From: Rallus limicola
Taxonomy: Eukaryota; Chordata; Aves; Gruiformes; Rallidae
Assembly: GCA_022605955.1 (NCBI GenBank)
Contig: JAKCOZ010000102.1
Coordinates: forward strand, 992,001-1,056,000
Length of the DNA stretch: 64,000 nucleotides
Direction of reading: 5' to 3'
Below the pieces are notes generated by a model. That model was given only the letters and a program-made list of their open reading frames with translations, did not search any database and had not been told where the DNA came from. Both the position numbers and the translations under genes were made by a program. Shown here one piece after another: positions 25,801 to 34,609 of the stretch (the first letter of the stretch is position 1; each line of letters opens with the position of its first letter).

Positions 25801-28800
25801 CACGGCGGGGGGACTGCGTGGTCTACATCCCCCGGGACCACAAGCCGGGCACCTTCCCCAAATCCCTCTCCATCGAGAGCTTGTGTCCCTTGGCCGGCAG
25901 CTCCCTGGCCCACTGGAAATCGGGGAAGGCGCCCGCCGGGCTGGGGGGGAGCAGCAGCACCAGCAGTGTGGAGGGCTCGTCCTCCCCCCAGGGCTTCGCC
26001 TGCCGCCGGCGCCGCGGCTCCTGCAGCTCCCTGGGCAGCCGGGTCAGTGTCTATGACAACGTGCCGGAGTTCGGCAGCGGCGAGGACTTGTGCAAGGACG
26101 ACGAGGAGGTGACCTACGAGAACCTCGACGACATTCTGCAGCACATGTGGGGGCTGCAGCAGAAGGTGGAGCTCTGGTACAAAGCCATCTCCCCCGACCT
26201 GGCTGGGGACGAAGGGGGCGAGGAGGATGAGGAGGAGGAGGAGTCGGACTCAGGAGAGGAACCCTCCAACCTGCACTTCGAAGAGCGGTCCATGTCGGAC
26301 GTCGGCACCTCTGCCAGCGACTTTGACAGCACGGGCAACTCCCTCAACGAGGCTGAGGAGATCGAGATGCGGGAGCGCAGGGACTCGGGGGTGGGAGCAT
26401 CGCTCACACGGCCCTGCCGGTAAGTGCGGGCTGGGGCTGGGGCTGGGGCTGGGGCTGGGGATGGGGATGGGGGCTGGGGCAGGAGCTGTGTCCTCCTTCT
26501 GCCGTCCATGGGAAGTGCTTGGTGCTGGAGCTGCTAGCGTACCACCAGCTTGGGGACCACTGTGACCTTGTCCCCCATCCCACGAGCGTTTCTGCCCAGG
26601 GATGCAGTGCCTGTGCCTCAGGGAGCAGCCCCAGAACCGTTGCTGGGGGTGCGGGCTGGTGCCCTGCGAGCCCTGCCTTGATATCCCCCTTTCCCTGGTG
26701 CCAGAAGCAGGTGGTGGGGGCCGATGCGGATGGCCCAGTGCTGGGTGCAGGGCTGCGAGCCCCCCGCCAGCCCTTCTGCCTGCCCAGACCCGTCATTCCA
26801 TGGGCTTTGTTCCTTGATCCCGGACTGGAGGCAGGAGGCTCCTGCTGCAGCGCGCTGCTGCTCCCTTGTGCTTTCCCTGGGAAAGCCCAGGCGCTGCCGG
26901 GTCCCTGCGGGGCTGGCGCTCGAGGGTGATGTGCCCACGGCCGGGCAGGGAATGGGGTGTCTCAGTGGGGGCTTTTCCTGCTGGGAATGTCCATCGTGCC
27001 CTTATGGGATGAGGATCTGTCGGGGCAGCTGGGCAGGAGCCTCCCCGGAGCAGCGCGGGCTTGGGATGGGCTGGGGACAGGCTGAGGGTGGGCTGGGGAC
27101 AGGCTTGGGACTGGCTTCACAGGCTCTCACTAGGGGGGGTGTCTTTTGCTCCTGAGAGCGGGGGTGTTGGAGATGTCCCTTTGCCGTGGCATTGCTCCCT
27201 GTGGTGGCTCTGCAGGCGGGTGTCACTGTCCCCATGTGTCCTGGAGGGTCTCACTGTCCCCTTGGGTGCTGGGGCAGCCTCGAGGGCAGGTGGAGAGGAT
27301 GAGGATGCTGCTAGCTGTGCCGGGGCAGCCGGGGCAGGGTCAGCACCGCCGCCTTTCCCCGCAGGAAGCTGCGCTGGCACAGCTTCCAGAACTCCCACCG
27401 GCCCAGCCTGAACTCGGCGTCCCTGGAGATCAACCGCCAGTCCTCTGCCCAGCTCAACCTGCTCCAGAAGTGCTCCCTGCTCCGCCTCACGGCCATCATG
27501 GAGAAGTACTCCGTACCCCACAAGCAGCCCTGGACGTGGTGAGCGGGTGGGACGCTGCCCCGTGGCGGGTGCAGGGAAGGAGCGATGGAGACGCCGGGCA
27601 TCCTGCTGGGATGAGCTGGTGGCAGACACCGGGGTCCCGGCATCGCCTCACCCAGGAGGGCTGCGGGTGCCTGGGGGGCACTGACGGGCCGTGGCAGCCT
27701 GAGGGATGCTGCTCTGCTGCCGGAGCCCGGTGCAGAAGCATTTCGGGTGTATAATCGTGGCTCCTGCTCGAGCGCCGCCTGGCTTATGTTCCAAACGTGG
27801 CCAGGGGGTGTACGTGTGTCACCCAGGGGCCCGCTCCCCGGCTCATCACGCTGACGTCTGTCTGTCCCACCCCCTAGGACGGTGCCCAAGTTCATGAAGC
27901 GGAGCAAAGCCCCCGACTACCGGGACAAGCTGGTCTTCGGGGTGCCGCCCACCGTCAACGTGCAGCGCACGGGGCAGCCCCTGCCCCAGAGCATCCAGCA
28001 GGCCATGCGCTACATCCGCAGCCAGTGCCTGGACCAGGTGAGGCCGCGGCCCTGGGCCTGTGCCGTGCGGCCACGCTGGGGCTGGGGGGGGGAAAGGGAG
28101 CTGGCAAGGGTGCTTCTCGTTCAGCCCTCGCAGCGCTCGGCTGTGGTGAAGCAGGAGGCTGAGATTGTCTGCGGGGACTCCGCACCCACCCGTGGGGTCT
28201 CCTGGAGCATCCCCGGCTCAGGCCTCCCCTCGGGGTGTCGGGGGAGCGTGGCCCTTGGGGCGGGGGCTCTGCCCCAGACCACCAACCCCCTCTTCTCGGC
28301 AGGTTGGCATCTTCCGAAAGTCGGGGGTGAAGTCCCGGATCCAGGCGCTGCGGCACATGAACGAGACCAGCCCCGAGCACGTCAGCTACGAGGGGCAGTC
28401 AGCGTACGACGTGGCCGACCTGCTGAAGCAGTACTTCAGGGACCTGCCGGAGCCCATCTTCACCAGCAAGCTGACCGACACCTTCCTGCAGATCTACCAG
28501 TGTGAGTGCAGGGCCGGGACGGCGCCGGGCTGGGGACCAACGCCGGGCTCTGCCGGTGGGGAGGCACCTCGTTGTCCTGTGGGATGGGGGTGGTGGAGGC
28601 AGGAGGGGGGCTGCGGGAGGGGCTGCTGACCGCCCGCTCTGCCCCGTGCCCGCAGTCGTGCCGAGGGAGCAGCGGCTGCAGGCGGTGCAGGCGGCCGTGA
28701 TCCTCATGCCCGATGAGAACCGGGAGGTGCTGCAGACGCTGCTCTACTTCCTGAGCGACATCGCCTCCGCCCAGGAGAACCAGATGACTGCCGGGAACCT

Positions 28801-31035
28801 GGCCGTGTGCCTGGCCCCCTCCATCTTCCACCTCAACGTGTCCAAGAAGGAGAGCACCTCGCCAAGGTCAGGGTTGAGCAAGCTCTGGCCTCCCCAGCCA
28901 GCCCACAGCCCCCCATCACCCCTTCCCTGTCTGTCCAGGGAGGAGGCCAGGGGATGGGACGAGGCACGTTGGGAGCACGCGTGCTCTCACACAGCCTCCC
29001 TGTTGCTCTGCTTTGCAGTTTGGGGGACCCCCAGCTGGCAAAGCAGAGCGGGGGCGGGGTGGGGTGGGGGCTAGAGGCGGGTGGGATGCCCGCCCAGTCC
29101 CAGCGATGCCTGCTCCCCACAGGGTGATACACAAGAGGGGCACCATGGGGAAGCCTGACCAGAAGGACCTCAACGAGAACATGGCTGCAACACAGGGGCT
29201 CTCCCACATGATCACTGACTGCAAGAAGCTCTTCCAGGTGGGTGGCTGTGGCCTGGCATCATCTTCCCTGGGTGCTGCTGGTGGGGTGCTGGACCCATGG
29301 AGTTGATGTGGGACTGGTGGAGCTCAGCCTGGAGCACGAAGCCCAGCACATCCTCCTCCATCCTTCCCGGCGCCTTGTGGGGATGGGGAGTCGTGGTTTT
29401 CAGGAGGATCCCTCTGCCTTTCTGAAGGTCTGTGTGCTCTGGGCTTGCAGGTCTCCCACGACATCCTGCTTCAGCTGAGCACCTCATACATGTCAGCAGA
29501 TGCTTACCCCCATCCCCTGGCTGACTTCATGACTCAGGGGGAAAACAAGGACTTACACTCCTACTTTGAGCAGAGCGTCCAGAACCTGCTCAAGGAGTCA
29601 TCAGAGAAATTCAAGGGGTGGCTGAGCACCCCGGGGCCCCTCAACACGGAGCTGTCCTGCAAAAAGGTAACTGTCCCAGGGGAAGTGTGAACAGGGTGAG
29701 CATGGGCTCCTGCTGGCAGCCTCTGGGCTCTTTCCTGGCAGCTAGGAGGGATCAGCATCCCCTTCCCAGGGGTGGGGTGGGATGGGATGGGATGGATCAG
29801 CATCCCCTTCCCAGGGGTGGGATGGGATGGGATGGGATGGGATGGGATGGGATGGGATGGGATGGGATGGGTGGCCCAGGGATGGAAGGAGCTCTGCACC
29901 CTGTGGTGCCATCCCTGAGCCCACCCCGTTGTCACTGGCTGAGGAGCAGGCTGCCTGTGCCCATCCCCTCCTCTATTGAGCCAGCTGATGTGATGGTGGT
30001 GGGAGCCACTGCTAAAGGAGCTCAGGGGCATTGGCAGCATGGGGTATCCTACAGCACAGCATGCCTGACCTTGACCCTTCCCTTGGCCCCCCCAGGTCGG
30101 GGACGGGCACCCTCTGCGCCTGTGGAAGGTCTCCACGGAGGTGGAGGCCCCTCCGGCCGCCGTGCTGCACAGGGTGCTGCGGGAGCGTCACCTCTGGGAC
30201 GAGGACCTGCTGCAGAGCAAGGTGGTGGAGGCCCTGGACAAGAACATGGAGGTCTACCACTACGTGACAGACAGCATGGCACCCCACCCGCGCCGGGACT
30301 GCGTGGTGCTGCGGTGAGGGCAGGGGAGGACCCACATGGGGAGGGGGTTTGGTGGAGCCCTTCCTCCGCTCGGGCTCCCCCCGCTCCCTGCCACGGACCC
30401 CAGGGATCCGAGCAGGGGCTGAGCGGGGCTGCTCTGTCCTCAGGCGCTGGCACACGGACCTGCCCCGGGGAGCCTGCCTGCTCAGCTCCATCTCGGTGGA
30501 GCACGACAAGCTGCCAGCCGAGGCCGGCGTCACGGCCGTGGTGCTGACCTCCCAGTACCTGGTGGAGCCCGGCGCCGGGGGCCGCTCCAGGGTCACCCAC
30601 ATCTGCCGAGCTGACCTCAGGTGAGGGGGGCCCTTGGTGCCGCTGCATCAGCCAGCGGGGAGGGTGATGGAGCAGGGGGGGGGATGCTGGGGGTAGGAGC
30701 TGCCTGTCCCTCCGCTGGCCTGGCCACAGGGGCAGGGCTGCAGCTCACACCCTGCGCTGCCCGAGGGAAGGGGTGCTGCTCCGGGGCCGGGTGTAGCTCC
30801 CAGAAGGAGCCACCAGCTTGTCTCACAGCACAGCAGCTCCTCCGGTGCTTCCAAACTGCTGCAGGGAACCTGGAGGGGCTTCTCCCGCTGACCCCCTCCC
30901 GCCTCTCCCTCCTCCAGGGGCCGGTCTCCCGAGTGGTACAACAAGGTCTTCGGCCACCTCTGCGCCATGGAGCTGGCGAGGATCCGAGACTCCTTCCCAT
31001 CCCTGAGCCCCAGCAGCCCTGAGACAAAGATCTGA
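19862..31035 (+). CDS. STARD8: STARD8 / DLC3: SAM-RhoGAP-START Rho GTPase-activating protein
   Basis: This gene encodes a GTPase-activating protein that inactivates Rho at focal adhesions and junctions (known for the DLC family). Coding exons are 19862-19919, 21365-21436, 23524-23605, 24115-24178, 25086-26419, 27365-27538, 27878-28037, 28303-28501, 28656-28866, 29123-29237, 29451-29666, 30096-30313, 30444-30620 and 30918-31035. All junctions are GT-AG, phases agree, and the total of 3198 nt gives 1065 residues plus stop. Domains are SAM (about 20-90), a serine-rich linker from one large exon, RhoGAP (about 615-800) with arginine finger R653 in GIFRKSG, and START (about 890-1055), ending PETKI. 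STARD8 rather than DLC1 or STARD13 is indicated by GIFRKSG (the others have GLFRKSG), LTRPCRKLRW, SIFHLNVSKK and MTLNTCASMKLEV at the short-isoform start. The first exon is the least certain part. No frameshift or premature stop was seen. Confidence 0.95.
21611..22012. repeat. about 400-bp minisatellite in STARD8 intron
   Basis: A degenerate tandem array of related ctgtgctgtgccatgccata and ccaagc blocks (period about 20-25) lies between the SAM exons ending at 21436 and starting at 23524. Because the array lacks stop triplets it keeps several frames open on both strands, giving artificial repeats such as HAVPCHTKLC. Confidence 0.93.
24122..24124 (+). promoter_or_regulatory. STARD8: candidate alternative start codon for a SAM-less STARD8 isoform
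   Basis: The ATG at residue 74 of the long frame begins MTLNTCASMKLEV. Human STARD8 has a known shorter isoform starting at the equivalent Met (MTLNNCASMKLEV). Use here would give about 992 residues lacking most of the SAM domain. It would need a transcript starting in the intron upstream of 24115 or leaky scanning; neither can be shown from the sequence. Confidence 0.5.
25086..26419 (+). other. STARD8: STARD8 large central exon: basic, tensin- and LD-type adhesion motifs
   Basis: One 1334-base exon encodes the low-complexity linker typical of DLC proteins. It starts NEDSEEDDLCAISDRWAFQR, then carries a basic segment (KKRRSRSFLKRIESLRRK), the conserved HKPGTFPKSLSIESLCP block, SVYDNVPEF with Tyr415 (the DLC family's tensin SH2-binding position), the LD-like helix LDDILQHMWGLQQ at 439-451 (talin/FAK binding in DLC1), an acidic run, and the conserved RRDSGVGASLTRPCR end. 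The motif functions are family knowledge; the motifs themselves are seen directly. Confidence 0.93.
27878..28866 (+). other. STARD8: STARD8 RhoGAP-domain exons
   Basis: Exons 27878-28037, 28303-28501 and 28656-28866 encode the catalytic domain from VFGVPPTVNVQRTGQPLPQS to NLAVCLAPSIFHLN. The arginine finger (R653) sits in VGIFRKSGVKSRIQ at the start of the second exon. The LLKQYFRDLPEPIF segment and the NLAVCLAPS helix are intact. All residues expected for an active Rho GAP appear present, so the enzyme is predicted to be functional. Confidence 0.93.
29748..29872 (+). repeat. GGGAT pentamer microsatellite in STARD8 intron
   Basis: A run of tandem gatgg/gggat pentamers is interrupted by a duplicated block, gatcagcatccccttcccag. 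It lies between exons ending at 29666 and starting at 30096. The sense strand has many closely spaced GGG triplets and could form G-quadruplexes. Confidence 0.9.
30096..31035 (+). other. STARD8: STARD8 START lipid-binding domain exons
   Basis: Exons 30096-30313, 30444-30620 and 30918-31035 encode most of the START domain. It begins VGDGHPLRLWKVSTEVE and includes VLRERHLWDEDLL, YHYVTDSMAPHP, RRWHTDLPRGACLL, LTSQYLVEPG, SRVTHICRADLRG and WYNKVFGHLCAMELARIRDSF, ending at SPETKI. START domains fold around a hydrophobic lipid pocket; the ligand of the DLC-family version is not established. The stop is TGA at 31033-31035. Confidence 0.94.
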
Positions 31036-32520
31036 GGTGCCAGGAGGATGCTAAGTCCCGTCCCATGGGGACTGGCCAGGGGAGCAGAGTGCGGGCAGCT
31101 GCCCACGGAGGGGGAACCTGGTACACCCACGGGCACGTATTTGTAAGCCCCCTTTCACCCGTGGCTGGGTGCTCCCCAACCCGCTGCCCCTTGCTGAAGC
31201 GCTGTGCAGAGCCAAAGCCCTGGGGCTTTGGGCAAGAGAGGGGCTGTGGGGTGGCCCCCAGCACACGGGCAGAGCTGGGTCCCTCCCCCTGAGCGGCTGC
31301 GGGGCAAAGGTGTGTGAGCAGAGCGGGCTGTGGAGGTGTGGAGAAGGGAACAGGCAGGACAGTGACATGTCCGTTGGGCAGGGTGCTGTGTGAGGGGGGA
31401 AGGGTGGGCAGCGAGGGGTGGCTCCATGTGGGGTGGCGCCCAGGGGAGCACTGAGGTCCTGTTGGGTGTTGGAAGAGGTGGCTGTTCTGGGAGGGGGGAT
31501 GTGGCTGGATGCCCAGGCACGCCAGGGGTGCCAGCCCTGGCACGGGGAGACAGGGGACACTGCTGGGACCTGGCCACTGCCGTGCATGGGAGAAGAGGGA
31601 GACAGGGTCTCATCCTGGGCTGGGCTCTGGCTCAAAGCCCTCTCCTGGCTTCACTGGAGCTGGACAATGTTCCAAGCTCAGCCCGTCCAGTGAAACCTGT
31701 CTGGAGCCCCAGGGCAGCTGCCCAGGAGTTGACTAGGAGCTGGGAGGGGGCGATGCCCCCCGGGGGTGGGAGAGGGGAGGAGAGGAGGGCAGAGACCCCG
31801 TGCCAGCACCACGGCAGCGCTTGGACTGAAAGCCTTGGCCAGGCAGCACCTGGCCAGGCTCCTCCAGCTGACCTGGGGCTGCAGGAGCAAGGCGGGGATG
31901 GGGGTGAAACCATGGCCAGGATTCACCCCACTTCGGGCAGGGGCTGAGCCCCCAACCCTCCAGGGACAGAGCTCCCCCTGTACCCACTCCCCTTCCCCTC
32001 CCTCCCTTTCCTCCACGGACAAACCATCAGCTGTGGCTGACAGCACCCAGGACGCGACCGGGTTCCTCGGTTCAGGCAGGGACCCCAGTGACCAGACGTC
32101 GTTCCGACTGGAAGGCAACACGACCCCCCCATGGGAGCAATCCCTGGTGTCACACAGCCAGAGCACAGCCTCTGCCTCTCTCTTGGTGAAAAAAACAGCA
32201 AAGAAAACCCAACCCAGCCCTGCCCCGTGTTTCTATATATATTTATATATATAAATCCAGCTAACATGAGGGGCAGTGATTTTTCTCCTAATAATGTTTC
32301 TAAATGTTTTTTTTTTTCCTGTCTATAAATACTTGTACAGTTGGAATATTAATATATAACTCTGGTGCCAGCTCAGCACCAGGTGATGCTCACTGAGACG
32401 TGTACTTTGTGTTTCGGGGACTGGGGTTTGCACCCCCTGCAGCTGCAAGAGATTGTTTGACTGCCATTGGGGCTGCTCTTCCCCCCCAGTGTAATTAATA
32501 AAGTACTAACGAGAGCTCTG
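31036..32520 (+). other. STARD8: STARD8 3' untranslated region
   Basis: About 1.5 kb lies between the STARD8 stop and its poly(A) signal. The first kilobase is GC-rich. The last 300 bases (about 32225-32370) turn sharply AT-rich with tatata runs, a T tract and ctataaatacttg, as in conserved regulatory 3'UTR ends. The exact cleavage site just after 32502 cannot be read. Open frames here are not protein-like. Confidence 0.75.
32497..32502 (+). terminator. STARD8: AATAAA poly(A) signal of STARD8
   Basis: This is the first canonical AATAAA on the + strand after the AT-rich 3'UTR end. It is followed by a GT-rich stretch (ctctggctggtgagg), as expected for a downstream cleavage element. Confidence 0.8.
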
Positions 32521-32648
32521 GCTGGTGAGGAGACCTTCACAGTTAGTGAGCACTGCTGGCTGCTCCTCTGACACTGAAGCAGCCCCTGTGCAGGAGGTGG
32601 TACCCAGCAGCTGGGGACCCCCAGCCCCCCTCGTGCTGCTGGGGAGGG

Positions 32649-34609
32649 TCAGGGGCTGCTGGAGTGCAGTGGCACCAGGGTAAAGCTCCTGTGGGACTCG
32701 GGCAGCTCCAGCTGCTTGGTCTGCATCCAGCCCTTCACCTTCTCCTGGAAGGAGGCGGTGGTGATGGTGTAGAGGATGGGATTCAGGGCGCTGTTGATGG
32801 GCAGGATGAAGATGACCACCCAAGAGGTGACGGTGCCTGCGGTGATGGGGACATGCTGTCAGGCAGCCCAGGGCCTCGTGGGGGGCAGCGGCCGGGGCTG
32901 GGCTCTGCTGGGGGGTGCGGGGAGAGGGAGGTCACCTGGGATTTCCACCTGCAGCAGGGAGAGCAGCTTCAGGAGGAAGATGGGGATCCAGCAGAGAGCG
33001 TTGGTGAGGACGATGCAGAAGAAGCGCTTGGCGATGGCCACGTCCCGGGAGCAGAGGCCGCTCTCCGCTGTCCTGGAGGCGGTGACGCGGATGGAGTAGA
33101 ACATCCCCGAGTACGCAAAGACGATGGTGATGAAGGCTGCGAGGTTCAAGCCTGGGGAGGAAGAAATCTCGCTCTGAGCGTGGCCAAAGCGCAAACCTCG
33201 CGAGCCGGGAGCAGCAGGACGAGTCCTGCTTCAATCACTAGAGGGGGCGGCAGAGACATCTCGGCTTAGACCCGAGCCCAGCCTGAGCCCAGCGCTGCCC
33301 GGGGCATGGACCAGCTCCGGGGTGAAGCTGGGCACAGCACCAGGCTGGAGCGGGGGCCATCCCCAGGCTGGGACGGAGGGCAGAGCTGGCACCCCATCCT
33401 ACGGGGTCCCAGGGGGGGATGTCAGCATCCCGTAAAGCCAGGCACCCCACTCGCAGAGGATGCAGGCTCTGGTGGGGCTGGGCAGCCCGACGCCCACCGC
33501 AGAAGCCCACCCTGCCCCACATCATCCCCAGCCCTGGTCCCGGGTGCCCGGGTGGCCTTACCAAGGTAAACGCTGGCGGAATATCCCCGTGCCCCCGGCC
33601 GCTCGCCCGGGTCGGACTGCAGGGGGAAGCACACCCCGTTGCGCCCGTAGTAGTTCCCGAAGGACTCCTTACAGCAGAGCGGGGCGGCGCTGAGGGACAA
33701 GCCCAGGAGCCAGATGGCTGCCAGCGCAGAGCGGGTCTGCCTCCTGCCCGCCCTGCGGGGGCTGAACGGGAACGCCACGGAGAAGTACTTCTCCAGGGTC
33801 ATGTAGGTGAGCAGCAGGACGGACACCTGGGAGGACAGCATGGCCAGGCTGCCTGCCAGCTGGCACTGGGGGCTGCCCATCCAGCCCTGGGCGTGCTTGT
33901 TGTACTCGCCCGAGAAGCGCAGGTCGAAGGCTCCGATGATGAAGAGGTAGATGCCCATCAGGCCGTCTGCGCCTGGGGAGGGGAGAGGAGAGGTGCAGTG
34001 AGAGCCAGCGTAGCCATGGGTGTTAGTGCTGTGGCCATGGAGCCACCGTGGGGCTGGCAGCCTTTGGCTTTAGGCACACACTCATATAGACAGCCAGCGA
34101 GCTGCCTGCGAGCAGGGAGCTGCTGGCAGGGCCTGAGGTGCCCCGGGCTCAGAGCGATGCCCAAAGACCCATCTGACCCCAGCACAAAGGGAACAGCAGC
34201 AGCAAAGGCCTGGCTGCACTTGGGGGCAGGGGGGGCTGCAGCAGCGGGATGGCTCCTCCCTGGGGAGATGTTGGGGGGGACAGACACGACACACAGATGG
34301 ATGGACAGCTCATCTGCCCTGTGCCCCACCGCCCTGCGTCCCACCTCCCCCGTCCCTGCCCCTCCAGCACCCAGCTCACAGCACAGGGACTTGATGGCCG
34401 TGGTGTGGGGGCTGCTGTCGGTGCCCAGGCAGGACCGCATGCCCATGGCCAGCAGGTTGCCGAAGCAGGTGAGGCAGGCGATGGCCCAGACCGAGACGCG
34501 CAGGACAATGCTGGCCAGGAGGTTCTCCAAGGAGGAGATGCCGTCGGTGTTGGGCTTGCAGCTGCGCACCTGGGGAGCGTAGCTGCAGTACTGGAACTTC
34601 TTGAAGTAG
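32649..34609 (-). other. receptor hinge and seven-transmembrane exons
   Basis: Four exons encode the hinge and GPCR core. Visible landmarks are [16 protein letters not shown] (hinge), TM1 around [34 protein letters not shown] (TM2), the extracellular-loop cysteines in [11 protein letters not shown] and [10 protein letters not shown]3 [14 protein letters not shown] (LEKY replaces DRY, as in RXFP1/2), TM5 [22 protein letters not shown]6 [18 protein letters not shown] and TM7 [12 protein letters not shown]. The cytoplasmic tail is short and ends LHSSSP before TGA (32651-32649). Confidence 0.93.

Noticed and set aside
24831..26144. 437-codon minus-strand frame
   Set aside because: It is antisense to the large STARD8 exon, whose sense translation is clearly conserved.
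19862..31035. Assignment to DLC1 or STARD13
   Set aside because: Diagnostic residues (GIFRKSG, SIFHLNVSKK, LTRPCRKLRW, the MTLNTCASMKLEV start) favour STARD8, although the C-terminal ETKI resembles STARD13.
33419..34582. 387-codon plus-strand frame
   Set aside because: It is antisense to the 7TM exons of the receptor; composition follows the coding strand.
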